From positions 68,235,903-68,299,902 of the forward strand of contig CM055265.1 in NCBI GenBank assembly GCA_029237695.1: 64,000 bases of DNA, given 5' to 3'. Positions 13,301 to 24,017 of the stretch are shown in pieces. This DNA is from Conchocele bisecta (Eukaryota > Mollusca > Bivalvia > Lucinida > Thyasiridae). The notes under the pieces were generated by a model. It saw only the letters and a program-made list of their open reading frames with translations, did not search any database and had not been told where the DNA came from. The translations under genes and the position numbers were made by a program. Within the stretch, counting starts at the first letter, position 1; every line of letters starts with the position of its first letter.

Positions 13301-14300
13301 TAGTGCGCTGCTACGATTTTCTTAAAAACCATGTTTTTCCATCTTCTGTCGGTTCGCCTACGCTCTAATCCTATTTTAAAACACTTTTCTACTTTTTTCA
13401 AATCTCGAATGTATTGAACCCTCTGGTTTATTTTTTTTCCACAAATATTTAAATAATTTAACTTTGTGATTCCTACAGTGTGCTTTTCATGGATCTATCT
13501 ACGCGTAATATCGTTAGAGTGTAGGCTAAACACCTGAATATACAGAGTTCGTCGCCAAATTATCTAACGGTTTTATACCCTTCGTGTATCGCAACTTCGC
13601 AGTTTTCCTCTGCTACAAGTTTTCGTTTGTCATTTCAACATCTTTTTATTTTTGTGGAATTATATTATTTTATAATAGATTTACTACCCCATCTACAAAG
13701 GTCCACTTTGTAATTCGGACCTTTAAAATTTATCTACATTTAATCGTTCTTCTTCTTGCGCGAATAACCAATTTTTACCTCATCATATCGTCTAAACAGG
13801 GACTTCCTTGAAAAGAATTGTGAAAAAATTAGCTTTCTCGGTTTCCCTTTGAATCATTTTCCTCTATGTGTTTGCAATGTGTAATTAATATGTGTATCGA
13901 GATAAAAAACTCCCGTGCAGCAGAGGTTCTAACTCTTTTTATCCACCCGTCTGTATAATTTTTTTGAATCGTCTACCAGCGATATTGTGGTGGTTCTGCG
14001 ACCCCTTTTTCTATTTTATTTCGTGGTGTTAGTATCTTCCTAAAATAATCTCTCCTTCGAGTAATTATTTATTTTTGAAGTAATTCGGTTTTAGGTGCTC
14101 TCTTTTCTACTTATTTTGTAGTAATATTTCTACTTTTATACACATTTTAGCCTCATCATCAAGTCGTTGAATTAATTTGTTTACATCTTCTCAGAATTTG
14201 TTTTCTATCCCGTTTTTAAAAGCGCCCCGTTTGTATGCCCTCGAAAAACGTTTTCATAAATTCGTTATTTTTTTTCTTCATTAATTAGTCTGGTAATCCC
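10392..14300 (-). pseudogene. pPolB, right-arm copy, decayed
   Basis: This mirrors the left-arm copy. The longest open part (13,277 to 12,762) starts 'MTIGVYNDHVISYY' and includes 'RPMSAFEKAFTQKPKCSRK', then 'TIYQFHGCYLHGCCPKHC', which aligns with 'TVFQFHGCYWHGCPTHC' in the 31-kb element. Around 12,360-12,410 is 'VPVLGFNSSKYDLNL', the exonuclease II motif with its aspartate intact. At 11,065-10,895 comes the segment between polymerase motifs B and C, and the gene ends at the TAA at 10,392-10,394. Multiple frameshifts separate these pieces. Confidence 0.8.
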
Positions 14301-14652
14301 CATTCTCTTAATCGTAGTGAAAAATACATATCCCTATTTCAGTCAACTCCTTTCTGCCTGTGTGATTTTTATTTTCACCCAGACTATCTCCACAAATCAG
14401 TGTGTGGGGTTATTGCAAGGGTTTTTAGTAAACTGTTGACATTTTTCTCTTTCAGCTAACATTTTATATATTTAGTATATATAATTGAAATATTTTTTTA
14501 TCTTTAATAGAAATATTAATTTGTCTCACAATCCGTTGGATCTATTTTATTATATTCATAACTTTCAAATATTTAATACCGTTAGTCTTATCCTTTTCGC
14601 ATATAATGTCCCATGCAAAACGGTAACGAAGTGACTGCTCTCCTATACTACT

Positions 14653-15505
14653 GTTATTGCATAAACTGTTTTATGCAGTGGAAAACACCATATGATGTTG
14701 GCTAATTAATTGTAGAACATTTCTATGAGCCACAGACATGTGTTTTTATATGTTATCTCCCTTGAGATAGAATATTATGTCAAGCAAATTTCTATGGGGG
14801 CAGTCATATTGCTGTTCTACGCATAAATGGCGAGTACAACCAAGACAATAGTACCATGTGCCAACTTATCATATGGCGTTTCGGTCTGTCTTGCTTTGTA
14901 TCTAAAACTCTACATGTACTATTCTCCATAGTTTTCACAGTTTTGGGCTCAGTTTATCAGTTAAATTCTGGAAAATACGAAGCAAGACATTTCGTGCGTT
15001 TGAATACATTAGCTAGCATCTTTAATTCTCATAGTTAGGTAGTGTGACCAGTTAGCCGCCAGTTTCGTACAATTTTTTCTGGAAGTTTCAAACAGTAATT
15101 TATTCTAAAGTAAACATATGGATGGGAATAGGTTTGCACCCTCACCTCACAGTACATTTGCCTCTGGATTATTATTCATAGAATATGCAACTTTCAGTCT
15201 CTAATTCCGAAAGTGATTAGTTTTTGTGGAGATAACATATTTCAGTACTTTCAGTACTTTGATTTATATATTTACTAAAATGCCACCATAACGAGCATTC
15301 AGACGGCCGAGTAGTCGGAGTAACTTCCCCTATTCGGGTGTCGCTAGTGGCAATTCATATTTTCTGCCTTCCAGTTCATTTCCGGGCTAATAAGGTTTTT
15401 TCGTTTATTTGAGTAATTTCAGTGGTTTCACGACAGGATGTCGTTTGTGTATGGAGTACTTCTTGTTATAGAGACAGATAACCCGCATCAGATATGCAAA
15501 ACTGT
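14653..15505. other. No gene recognised
   Basis: AT-rich sequence following the palindrome. Short open frames only, none protein-like; no clear repeat seen. Confidence 0.55.
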
Positions 15506-15510
15506 CAATA

Positions 15511-16476
15511 CTGTACTGTAAGATGTACGGGTCGATGCATTGTGGCACCCACAAGATGGCGGACATGGAAAAACGTGAAAGGTAAGTGCATCAATTTTTA
15601 CTGTTTTATCCTTTAAAACTAGCAGAAATCACAAACTAAACGTGGTAATAATGTGTATAAATGTTGTCTTAACCCTCGGTTGCTCTTGTCAGGGTCCATC
15701 TCATAAGCAGGAACAACGGATAAACGTGAACATTTTGAAAACGAAGCCAGAGGACGGCCTTAACTGAGCTCGCATACGGTCATTTCTGCATGAATTTTGA
15801 ATCTGTCATTTGATATTACATCATTGATTGACGTTCTTTGCGAATGTGGGCCTCTCGTTTCCACACTTTAATTGCAAATATGTCAAAAATGACTTGGAAA
15901 AAATCAAAATTCACCACTTGACGGAGGAGACTCCGGAAGCCAGTCGAGCAAAAATATGTATGTACGGTCAAGACATCGACAGTTGCACATGGATTCTGTA
16001 CGAAATAGACATTTGCCATGCATGGTGCCGGTGAAACACGAAGTTAGCTATACTATGTAAGCCTGACATCGAGGAATTTTTCTAAGTCATTTGACATATT
16101 TGCAATTAAAGTGTGGAAACGAGGGGCACATATTCGGAAAGAGCATCAATCAATGATGTAATATCAAGTGAAAGATTTAAAATTTATGCAGAAATGACCG
16201 TATGCGAGCTCAGTAAAGACCGTCCTTTCGCTTCGTTTTCAAAATATTCACGTTTTCAGTCGTTCCTACTTATGTTAGCGAAAGATGGACCCTGACAAGA
16301 GCAACCGGGGTTAAGGTAACATTTATATACATAATTACCACGTTTAGGTCGTGATTTCTGCCAGTTTCAAAGGGGATAACAGTAAAAATTGAAGCACTTA
16401 ACTTTTACATTTTTTCCATATCCGCCATCTTGTGGGTGTCTCAATTTACCGGCCCGTACAGTTTACATTACAGTGG
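15511..16476. mobile_element. Foldback DNA element with ~400-bp inverted arms
   Basis: Sequence from about 15,511 (ACTGTACTGTAAGATGTACG) to 15,905 reappears inverted at 16,075-16,476. Markers are CCCACAAGATGGCGG at 15,548 and CCGCCATCTTGTGGG at 16,423, and the stretch from TGAGCTCGCATACGGTCATT to TTGCAAATATGTCA in both arms. The arms differ by scattered substitutions. No coding capacity is visible in the ~170-bp middle. It is consistent with a non-autonomous long-TIR (foldback) transposon. Confidence 0.75.
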
Positions 16477-16479
16477 TCA

Positions 16480-18640
16480 AGATATGAGACGTTTTCGTAA
16501 GATTTCAGAAAAATTGTTTTTGTTGTTGTTGTAGGTTTTTCATGAACGATTGTACTTGTAGTCGAGAGGTTATGACCTCCGATTGTCACTCCGGCGGCTC
16601 GGGTTGAAATGCAATTGTATTTCCCGCTCTACAAGCTAGTTCTACCCAGTTGTGCCACATAGCGGCTTGGTCCGCGGGTATTCAAAATCGAGCAACAGTC
16701 AGTCGGCATTTGGTAGTGTACTCTCAAAAGAGTTGAGTTCGATAGCATACAATCGGACTGTATTAGGTATATTGTATTGTAATGTTATCTTGCTAGCTTC
16801 AGAGAATATATTGACACAGATAGAGAGATAGATATCTAGGATTTATGCCTGTATGTTGTATTTGTTAGGAGACTGGACAAAGCGAATCTGCCGCGCTTCA
16901 TCTAGCTTGTACAGTGAGACGCCGTGCAAAGAGTATCATGCTGATCGTTAGCCGAGTATTCCAGTGGCGTTTGTACTGCGTTGGACTTGGCTCCGTGGGT
17001 TGTTAATCTCCTTAGAAACTACATATCTTTTAGTGTATATTTTATTTGTGCAGAAATCATTTTTAATCCAAGTATTAAAGTCTCCTGATTACCTTGTGTA
17101 TCATGCGACTAATTAAAGAGCACATTTGACTAGATATACTTTAATTTAGCTTGATTAAGATTCATATGCCATCCCATCTCGGTGTATGAACTTATCATAA
17201 AACCATACTTTAATATGCTGATTAATTTTAGTAGGACTGTATAAGACAAGTCCTCTTGGGCTTCGAACGGACTGTTACCGCGCAGTAGGTAATATTACGG
17301 ACTGTATACGTTGCTCTCATGCAGTGGTATATATATATATCCTTAAAGTCGGGTAATGTGATACCAGGTGGAAGTGGCCATAGATAGCACGTGTGCTAGA
17401 CTCTCCATATTGGTGCTCCCCAGACGAATACGAATACTCCTGGGTCGCGTTAGTACTGAGAGAGACGACATCTCGCCGCTTGCTACTGACGGTGAAGTAG
17501 TGCCTTGGTATATCGTACACTCCTAGGTGGTTTCCAGTTTATATCTCATTGCTTATAAGTGTGCATTACCCAGTTTTAAATCATATATACCTAGCTTTTA
17601 GAAATCCTCATTCGGTCGTACATGTTTGTCAGCAAAGTACTATTTTCATTTTACATGTATTCTAATCCCAATCATCTGTAAATATTCCCAAGTTCAGTCT
17701 TGCATTTAATATATGATTAGTGTGTCACAGTATGTAGTTAAACTATCACAGTGTCCCTTATTTTATGTGAGGTGGCTAGTTCACAAACTCATTTAGAATC
17801 TTCATACCCGTAGTGGTAGTCGCCTACACGAACCCAGATATTGGTTACATGATGTAGATAGTAGCTAGGTGTTGGCACGCGACAGTATGTACAAAGTCAC
17901 ATGGCTTGTCTCAAATACATACATATACTACAAATAGTTCAGATCTGGAAAATGAAAGATTTCCACCATCTGTGTTTACAAGAATACAAGTTTTAGCTAT
18001 AGTATTGACAATCTGGTTACTAAGACTATATACAGTTGTATCGCATACATATAATGTGTTCTCATCATATGGTCGACGTTTGTGTCAATGGGCCTTCATA
18101 ATTGTCATTACATACATGATCTAAATGTTGAACGGTTTCATTGTTTTCATAATACACATTATTCAAAGAAACCTGACACAACTAACCATTTACGACTTTC
18201 ATGTAACAACACATGCACTTCACGGTAGAATAGATATGTGTAGCGGATTAAATGATTCATACTCTGTCATAATGTGTTTGTTTCTTTTTTTGAAGAAGAA
18301 GCACTGCACCACTAAACGTATTTTGTAGCATTCTGTATCTATGAGTATCAGCATTCTCACGAGTCTGCGATCTTCGGGCTTCGATTTGGTTATGCAGAAT
18401 CTTATGGGAGATATTTACGCTGAAAACGTGTCAATCTGCCGTTGATCAATATGCATATAGTCAGTAAGAACGATACACTTGCACATTATTAAACAAAGAT
18501 GTTGGCATCCTTCAGGAATTGTCATGTGACATTTGCGTAACCAATTCGAGAAATTGCTAGCCAGAAACAGGCGAAATATTTCATGAAAATGACATTGACC
18601 ATGAAAGTGTGACGTTTATCTAAAAGTGTTTCAAAACAGT
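16480..18640. other. No gene recognised
   Basis: About 2 kb of mixed-composition DNA with short open frames lacking protein character. A short TA run lies near 17,325-17,340. Nothing else could be supported. Confidence 0.5.
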
Positions 18641-18716
18641 CTACTGTCTGTTTCACGTTTTGCTGCCGATGAACTTTTGGCTATTAAACACATTAAATCT
18701 AAAAAATATTTAAAAG
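18640..18716 (+). pseudogene. Exon-like segment, copy 1 (copy 2 at 55,883-55,974)
   Basis: The frame reads 'SLLSVSRFAADELLAIKHI' then 'KSKKYLK' and runs into GTAAGTAC, a good splice donor. The same peptide with few changes, again with GTAAGTAC, occurs on the minus strand at 55,883-55,974, where it begins with an ATG. Conserved coding with conserved donor suggests a duplicated first exon of an unidentified gene. Here the ATG is absent and a small transposon begins directly at the donor. Confidence 0.45.
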
Positions 18717-19032
18717 TAAGTACTTTTTTATCAATAACAAAAAAGTCACCCTCCCCAAAAAATATTATTTTATGAAATTCCATCAAATATTGATTTTCTT
18801 GCGAAAAAACAATTTTCCTATGGGAATTTAACGTGGGGGCTAAAAATAGATTTTGTTTAAATATATTTTTTTTTGTGGACCGATTTTCAAAATCTAACTT
18901 GTTTTCTTAGTTACATCATTTTCAAGCTATCTAGCCAGGTTTTGGAGTCAATTTCCAAAAAAAATTCGCAATAAAATCAACATTTTTTTGAGGAGGGTGA
19001 CTTTTTTTGTTATTGATAAAAAAGTACCTACT
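18714..19032. mobile_element. MITE-like element with ~37-bp TIRs
   Basis: TACTTTTTTATCAATAACAA followed by AAAAAGTCACCCTCC at 18,720 is repeated inverted at 18,992-19,030 (GGAGGGTGACTTTTTTTG then TTATTGATAAAAAAGTAC). The ~320-bp unit has no reading frame. It sits at the splice donor of the exon-like segment and directly upstream of the LINE fragment. Confidence 0.65.
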
Positions 19033-19046
19033 TTGCACTAAAAAAC

Positions 19047-21289
19047 ATGACGAACTACCGTAGCCCAGGTACAAGTGGATTTGCATGCGAATTTTATAAA
19101 ATGTTTTGGCATAAACTGGGTGATTTCATTTGTAGGGCAATAACTTATAGCTATCAGAAGGGTGAACTATCTATAACTCAACGGCAGGGTATAATAACAC
19201 TAATCCCAAAAGATAATAAATCTCGACATTTTCTAAAAAAATATAGACCTATTTCATTATTAAACACAATTTACAAAATGTCTTCAACATCTATCGCAAA
19301 TAGAATAAAAACAGTATTAGACAAATTAATAAATGGGGACCAAACAGGATTTATTTCAGGAATTTCTTGGGGGAAAACACTAAGCAGGTATACGACATTA
19401 TGCAATATATTGAAAAAAAAAACAATATCCCAGGATTCTTCTTCTTATATACTTTGAGAAAGCATTTGACTCTATATCGTGGAACTATATTCATAAAATA
19501 CTTCGTTACTTTAAATTCGGACCAAATGTTAGGCAATGGATTACATTATTCCACATAAATGCTCAACTATCAGTTAATCAACATTGTAAGCTCTCACCTT
19601 TTTGTTTCAATACATCGAGGCTGTCGTCAGGGGCACCCACTCTCACCGTACATATTTATCTTATGCGCAGAAATACTTGCAATCAGAATACGCAAAAATC
19701 ATAAAATTAAAGGAATTAAAATAAATGGAACATAATATAAACTAACACAGTTTGCAGATGACACTAGTGCCTTCTTGGATGGATCAAGTGAATCACTAAA
19801 TGAAACACTTAATGAACTGGAAATGTATGCCCATATGTCAGGACTTAAAGTTAATTTTGATAAAACAAGTTATTTGGATTGGGACAAAATGGAAACTAAA
19901 GTGGGGAAATAACAGATTTAAATTGCTTGGAATTACTTTTTGACACAGATTTAGAAAAAATTGTGAACATAAATTTCTCGGAAAAAATGAGGCTCATAAA
20001 AGAAAAAATCAACAGCTGGAACAAAAGGTACTTAACACCATTAGGCCGAATCACAGGATGGAGAGCAAGGATGACAGACCGGGTATGGAAGGTCTTCGAT
20101 CCATTTCCCACCTTTAAATATTAGGGGGAAAAATCACAGTCATAAAGTCTCTTCTTCTCCCATCTTTAAATCACCTGTTTATATCCCTACCTAACCCCAG
20201 TCAAACATGTGTTAAAGATTTCAGCAGCATTATGTATGATTTTTTTATGGCAAGGTAAATCACGAGTAAAAGGCACTATCACATGCAAAAAATATGAGGA
20301 TGGTGGACTAAAAATGCCAAATATTGAGGACTATATATCGTCTTTGAAAACAACATGTGTAAGAAGAATAGTGTGCAACAAATACAAATTTATAAACATT
20401 TTAAATACAGAAATTGATACAGATAATATTTTTAAATTGGGAGATATGTACATCGAACGAAAAATAGGAAAAATTTCTAACTTTTTTGTCGGGAAGTTTT
20501 AAAAGCACATCTTTGCCCCTCAAAATGAACTTAAAAACAATTTCAACATAAATATAAACTTTCTTCAATATTATGGCCTTGTCAAAGCAATAAACGATTG
20601 GGGTAAAAGTTTGAAATTTATCAATATCGAAAAAATGTTACAAATGCCATTTACTCCATACAAACTAAAAAATATACCTAAAAAACAAAACCGGGACAAA
20701 AGACATGTACCTCGCATTTAACTCCAATTCTGAAACTCCAGCTGGTAAAATTAAATTGAACTCCATCTATAATTTTAACAATGAAACATGGAAGAAAATA
20801 TATTTATGGCCGCATATCATAACAAAAGACAAAACTCGAAAATGGTTCCAGTACCGAATAAACCACAATATTCTGGCCACAAATGATTTCATAAATAAGA
20901 TTAAAATTGTCAGTAGTCCATTATGTACATTCTGTAAGAAGTTTTCGGAAACAATAAAACATTTGTTTTGGGATTGTAAGGTTACAAACAACATATTTAG
21001 GCAACTTCAAGAATGGTTAGCGACCAAAAATATAACTATTACAATTAACGAAAACTCATTCATTTTTGGGATTTACGAAAAAACAATAAGTATCTTCAAA
21101 CAATTAATACTATTAGAAACTATATACTATCTCTATTATTGCCGGTGTTCAAAAGTAGTTCCAAGTATCAGCGTACTGAAGCATCGAATTCAACTATTGT
21201 ATGAAACATCCAGGAAGGCAGCAATAATGGCCAACAAACTTGAAAATTTTACACACATTTGGGAAGACTTTATCTTTTCAAAAGTTTAA
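19047..21289 (+). pseudogene. 5'-truncated LINE reverse transcriptase (L1/Tx1-like)
   Basis: The reading begins within the reverse transcriptase: 'SPGTSGFACEFYKMFW', 'ITQRQGIITLIPKD', 'YRPISLLNTIYKM', 'NGDQTGFISG', then 'GCRQG' type sequence near 19,620 and the catalytic 'FADD' at about 19,753-19,764. Thumb and C-terminal parts follow: 'INSWNKRYLTPLGRI', 'FLWQGKSRVKG', and a Cys/His motif 'CTFCKKFSETIKHLFWDC' at about 20,925-20,980. The last open segment (20,705-21,289) ends the ORF2-like protein. Endonuclease and first ORF are absent, and at least four frame changes exist, so this is a dead 3' fragment left by target-primed reverse transcription. Clade assignment is from motif style only. 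Confidence 0.85.
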
Positions 21290-21480
21290 TTTATGTAACA
21301 AAAATACAAAAATAAGATTTCATCTTCAGCTGAGCTTGTTGCGGGTGCTATAATAAATCTCTGCTTTTGTGCGTTTTATTTTTCCTTTCTTTCTTTTAAC
21401 CCCTTCCCCTTCCCCACCCCCTCCCCACCCACCATTCCACCTCATATTATAGGTTTGGGAAATAAAGACATTATAAATAT
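21290..21480 (+). other. Probable LINE 3' untranslated tail
   Basis: Non-coding sequence with a pyrimidine/C-rich tract (21,380-21,440) followed by AATAAAGACATTATAAAT. It directly follows the LINE stop and could be its 3' UTR with an AATAAA signal. Confidence 0.4.
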
Positions 21481-21631
21481 GAATCTAGTAGAATAATATA
21501 ATATACACAGAGTAATACAGGTTCAAGCAAAGACCATGATCTGACGGAACCAGCCGCGTTTTGTTTTATAACCAGTGTGGGGATCGGAACAGATTGTACA
21601 TTGGCTTGTTAATACATAACAACTTTAACAT

Positions 21632-21870
21632 TTAACCCTTTCAGCCCTAAATAACTGGAATGGATTATATATAATATGTTAATTTTCGGTCAATTCCATT
21701 CAACACAAAATACTTTTCAAATAATCGATTTATATATATATATATATATATATATTTGTAACAAATATGAAGATTACTTGCAAAGAGTGCAGATCCTGAT
21801 GAGCCGGCTCGTCTGAATCTACACTGTTTAAAAACACCTATATAAACGGCTGTAGTGTTGAAAGGGTTAA
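21632..21870. mobile_element. piggyBac-like MITE with TTAA target duplication
   Basis: The ends read TTAACCCTTTCA and, inverted, TTGAAAGGGTTAA, so a ~231-bp unit with CCCTTTCA ends is flanked by TTAA on both sides. TTAA duplication with CCCTTT-type ends is typical of piggyBac elements. Inside are a (TA)n run at 21,730-21,755 and a segment GATCCTGATGAGCCGGCTCG. No coding frame. Confidence 0.7.
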
Positions 21871-22870
21871 TACACGATTTAAACATGTAGATGCACAGTA
21901 GCATTGAACTTCATTGTATTACATATGCTAAATCAAACTTTGGCTCTTGCAGCGCAGGAGAGTGACATTGTCATCTGCGGGTTTATTATAAGTATTACTG
22001 TCTTTTTTTAATAACACGTGTAAGTTTTTTATTGAAAATTCAGGTCTTTCATTAATGATGATTCTAATGTACGACTTAACCATGAAGTCTTAATAGAACA
22101 GTGATTTCTACCCAGTACTGCAAGAGCAAAAGAGGGTGAATATCTGTAATTGTATATTTTGTATTTGTATCTGACTATTACATGTGTATTATGTACGGTT
22201 TGTGGCACAGGTGACGGGAAAAAAATCACATGACGGTGTATATATATAGATATTAAAGGTTAGCAACGAACTTTGCGAAGTGAAAGACGTGCCTTTTAAA
22301 AATCTGTTAATATGATAGAAATCGGTACCTTACTATTCCATTTGATGTTTAATATTTGTGAAAATACCCCAGTCCGGGTCTCAGTGCCGTTTATTGGGTG
22401 TAAGAGTACCTTGCGCCTGTGGTACAGAACTAGATTTGTAACCGAGTCCTCCCCTGAAAAAGTCGTCGTTATCGAGGGTCCCTGAATTGTTGCTCAAATT
22501 TCCCATTATCGACTGTTTTTAGAGGTTCAACGCGTCGGCAATGATAATGTTTCATCGGAATCTACTTCTTTATAAGTATACGGTGAATTACACATCGTGG
22601 TGTGTTCACAAGGCTTCTTACTTTTGGAATTAATCGGATTTTTATCGTGCTTCGTCAGAAAATTCAATCGACCTATTTTACAACGGCCATTTTTGTTGGA
22701 GCGAGAAGCTGCTGCCTGATTGGTTAAAAATCGCAAAAGGTAAATATTATCAATGTATGAAGTATAAAATTGTTTTTTAAATTTACAGTCAATATTGATA
22801 TTCAAATTTATTTTTCATATAATTTATTAATCATTTTAATACTAAATAGTATTTAATAATACCGAAAGAG
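21871..22870. other. No gene recognised
   Basis: Repetitive AT-rich DNA. A short motif at 22,456-22,487 (AAGTCGTCGTTATCGA) recurs inverted at 55,521-55,547, so part of this is a dispersed repeat that also occurs right of the Polinton. Confidence 0.45.
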
Positions 22871-23330
22871 TTTTGCTTCCGGTAGCCTTGACACTGTCAA
22901 CTGTCGCCGAAGTTCCCGATCAGCTGTTTTATGTTGCGGTTTATTGCAGGTCTGTAGCTATTACGGTATACAAAATCGCCAAAGTTGAAAAGGGAGAGAT
23001 AACCCATCCCGGTGTTCGAATAAAAAATTTACAAACTTTACGCATATACTCATCATAAGGAATTAAGCTACATACCAAGTTTCTAGGTCTGTATCTAGTA
23101 TGGTTTAAAAGTTTTACGAGTTGCAAGGCAAAATTGAAAAATTATATAAGTAGAAATGGGGAGATAATCCATGACACGGGGGTCGAATCATACAGAGTAG
23201 ACGAGTATAATAATCTGGCTAGACTGCAGAATTGGTCCGCAACCATTCAGACCTAAAACTAACATTTACAGCGTTTTAGCCATAAAAACAAGGTTCCACC
23301 TTAAGTATATGCGTAAAGTAATATAACTCA
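22870..23330 (+). repeat. Dispersed ~150-bp repeat, outside copy
   Basis: Contains GGGAGATAAC(C/T)CAT, 'TCGAAT', 'CTCATCATAAGGAA', 'ACATACCAAGTTTC', 'GTTTAAAAGTTTTACGAGTT' in order. The same string of motifs occurs several times at 37,075-37,480 inside the 13.6-kb insertion. Non-coding. Confidence 0.6.
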
Positions 23331-23496
23331 TAACATTACCAATAGGCAGGGCTCCAGAAAAGGAATTAGTAACCGACTATTGTCACTCCATCATTTCTGA
23401 AGCAATAGGGTATTTCAAAATTTTAATTGGGTAAAATAAAATCACACTACTGTTTACACATCAACGGACGGCAATTATTGAATAGTTTGCTTCAAA

Positions 23497-23577
23497 ATGA
23501 AAACATGTCTTGGTATTTCATTAGAATTGTTTCCATGCAGACAATTCTAATGAAATACCAAACTGTGTTTTCATGGA
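23497..23577. other. Strong hairpin (21-bp perfect stem, extended)
   Basis: TTGGTATTTCATTAGAATTG(T) at 23,510-23,530 pairs perfectly with 23,541-23,561 around a 10-base loop, and flanking ATGAAAACA / TGTTTTCAT extends the stem to about 35 pairs. The size is like a miRNA precursor, but a tiny palindromic transposon is at least as likely. Confidence 0.6.
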
Positions 23578-23775
23578 AAATAAGAAAAATATTCTGTATT
23601 TGTGGTCTGTTATTGTTTTCTGCACCATGATAAAGGTACCACAAATTTTGTATTGCTTTTTGATAACTATTACTTCTAATTTCAATTTGGTTTTTGGCAA
23701 TTTTAATTGGGTATTTAAGCAAATACGCAGCTTATCTGGAACTCTGAATAGGTTCAGGGTTATACATAACAGGTA

Positions 23776-23882
23776 AGTAGTATATAAGAGTCAAAATGAT
23801 ACCACCCCCCTCTAGAAGGCACCGGCTACGTGCGGTGCCTCCCACCGCATGGTGGTATCATTGTTGACTCTTATATACTACT
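23776..23882. other. Self-complementary tip of the left TIR (107 nt)
   Basis: The outermost bases AGTAGTATATAAGAGTCAA pair with TTGACTCTTATATACTACT at the inner edge; ATGATACCACC pairs with GGTGGTATCAT, and a small inner stem AGGCACCG/CGGTGCCT surrounds GCTACGTG. The single strand could therefore fold into a branched hairpin, reminiscent in shape of parvovirus ends. The right TIR has the same architecture. Confidence 0.8.
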
Positions 23883-24017
23883 TGGATTTTCCCCACTGTT
23901 CGGCGGGTATGTATGAGAACATATTTTTCATCAACCGCGAGACCATATATTTCCTAGAGCAAACAAAAAAAATAACACCCTATTAAAGATAAAAATCTAT
24001 TGGTTATACTCAGTATA
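23776..24017 (+). repeat. Left terminal inverted repeat of the Polinton
   Basis: It matches the reverse complement of 54,563-54,797, from AGTAGTATATAAGA to TTATACTCAGTATA, with scattered changes. It includes CCCACTGTTCGGCGGGTATG and ACACCCTATTA blocks kept in both copies. The pPolB start codon follows immediately at 24,018. Confidence 0.95.

Larger units (their letters stand above)
1673..14652. mobile_element. Palindromic Polinton-derived element (two polymerase ends head to head)
   Basis: Reading inward from 1,673 and, on the opposite strand, from 14,652 gives the same sequence for about 6.45 kb: landmarks such as the pPolB stop lie 4,280 and 4,261 bases from the two ends. Both ends start with an AGTA-type terminus; the better preserved right one reads AGTAGTATAGGAGAG, very like AGTAGTATATAAGAG at the ends of the 31-kb Polinton in this window. 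GTTATT follows the right end and GTTT precedes the left, a possible degraded 6-bp target duplication. Each arm holds a decayed pPolB reading inward plus four small genes. Arms differ by many single-base indels. No integrase, ATPase or capsid gene is present. Confidence 0.75.
8224..14652 (-). repeat. Right arm of the giant inverted repeat
   Basis: This is the reverse-complement partner of 1,673-8,162. It often preserves longer reading frames than the left arm, for example the 171-codon pPolB stretch at 12,762-13,277. Confidence 0.85.

Noticed and set aside
15828..16295. Two mirrored small frames
   Set aside because: They lie in the inverted arms of the foldback element and mirror each other; not independent genes.
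21795..21825. Hammerhead ribozyme suggested by CTGATGAG
   Set aside because: The required GAAA after stem II is absent (TCTGAATC instead), and the motif lies in a common dispersed repeat.
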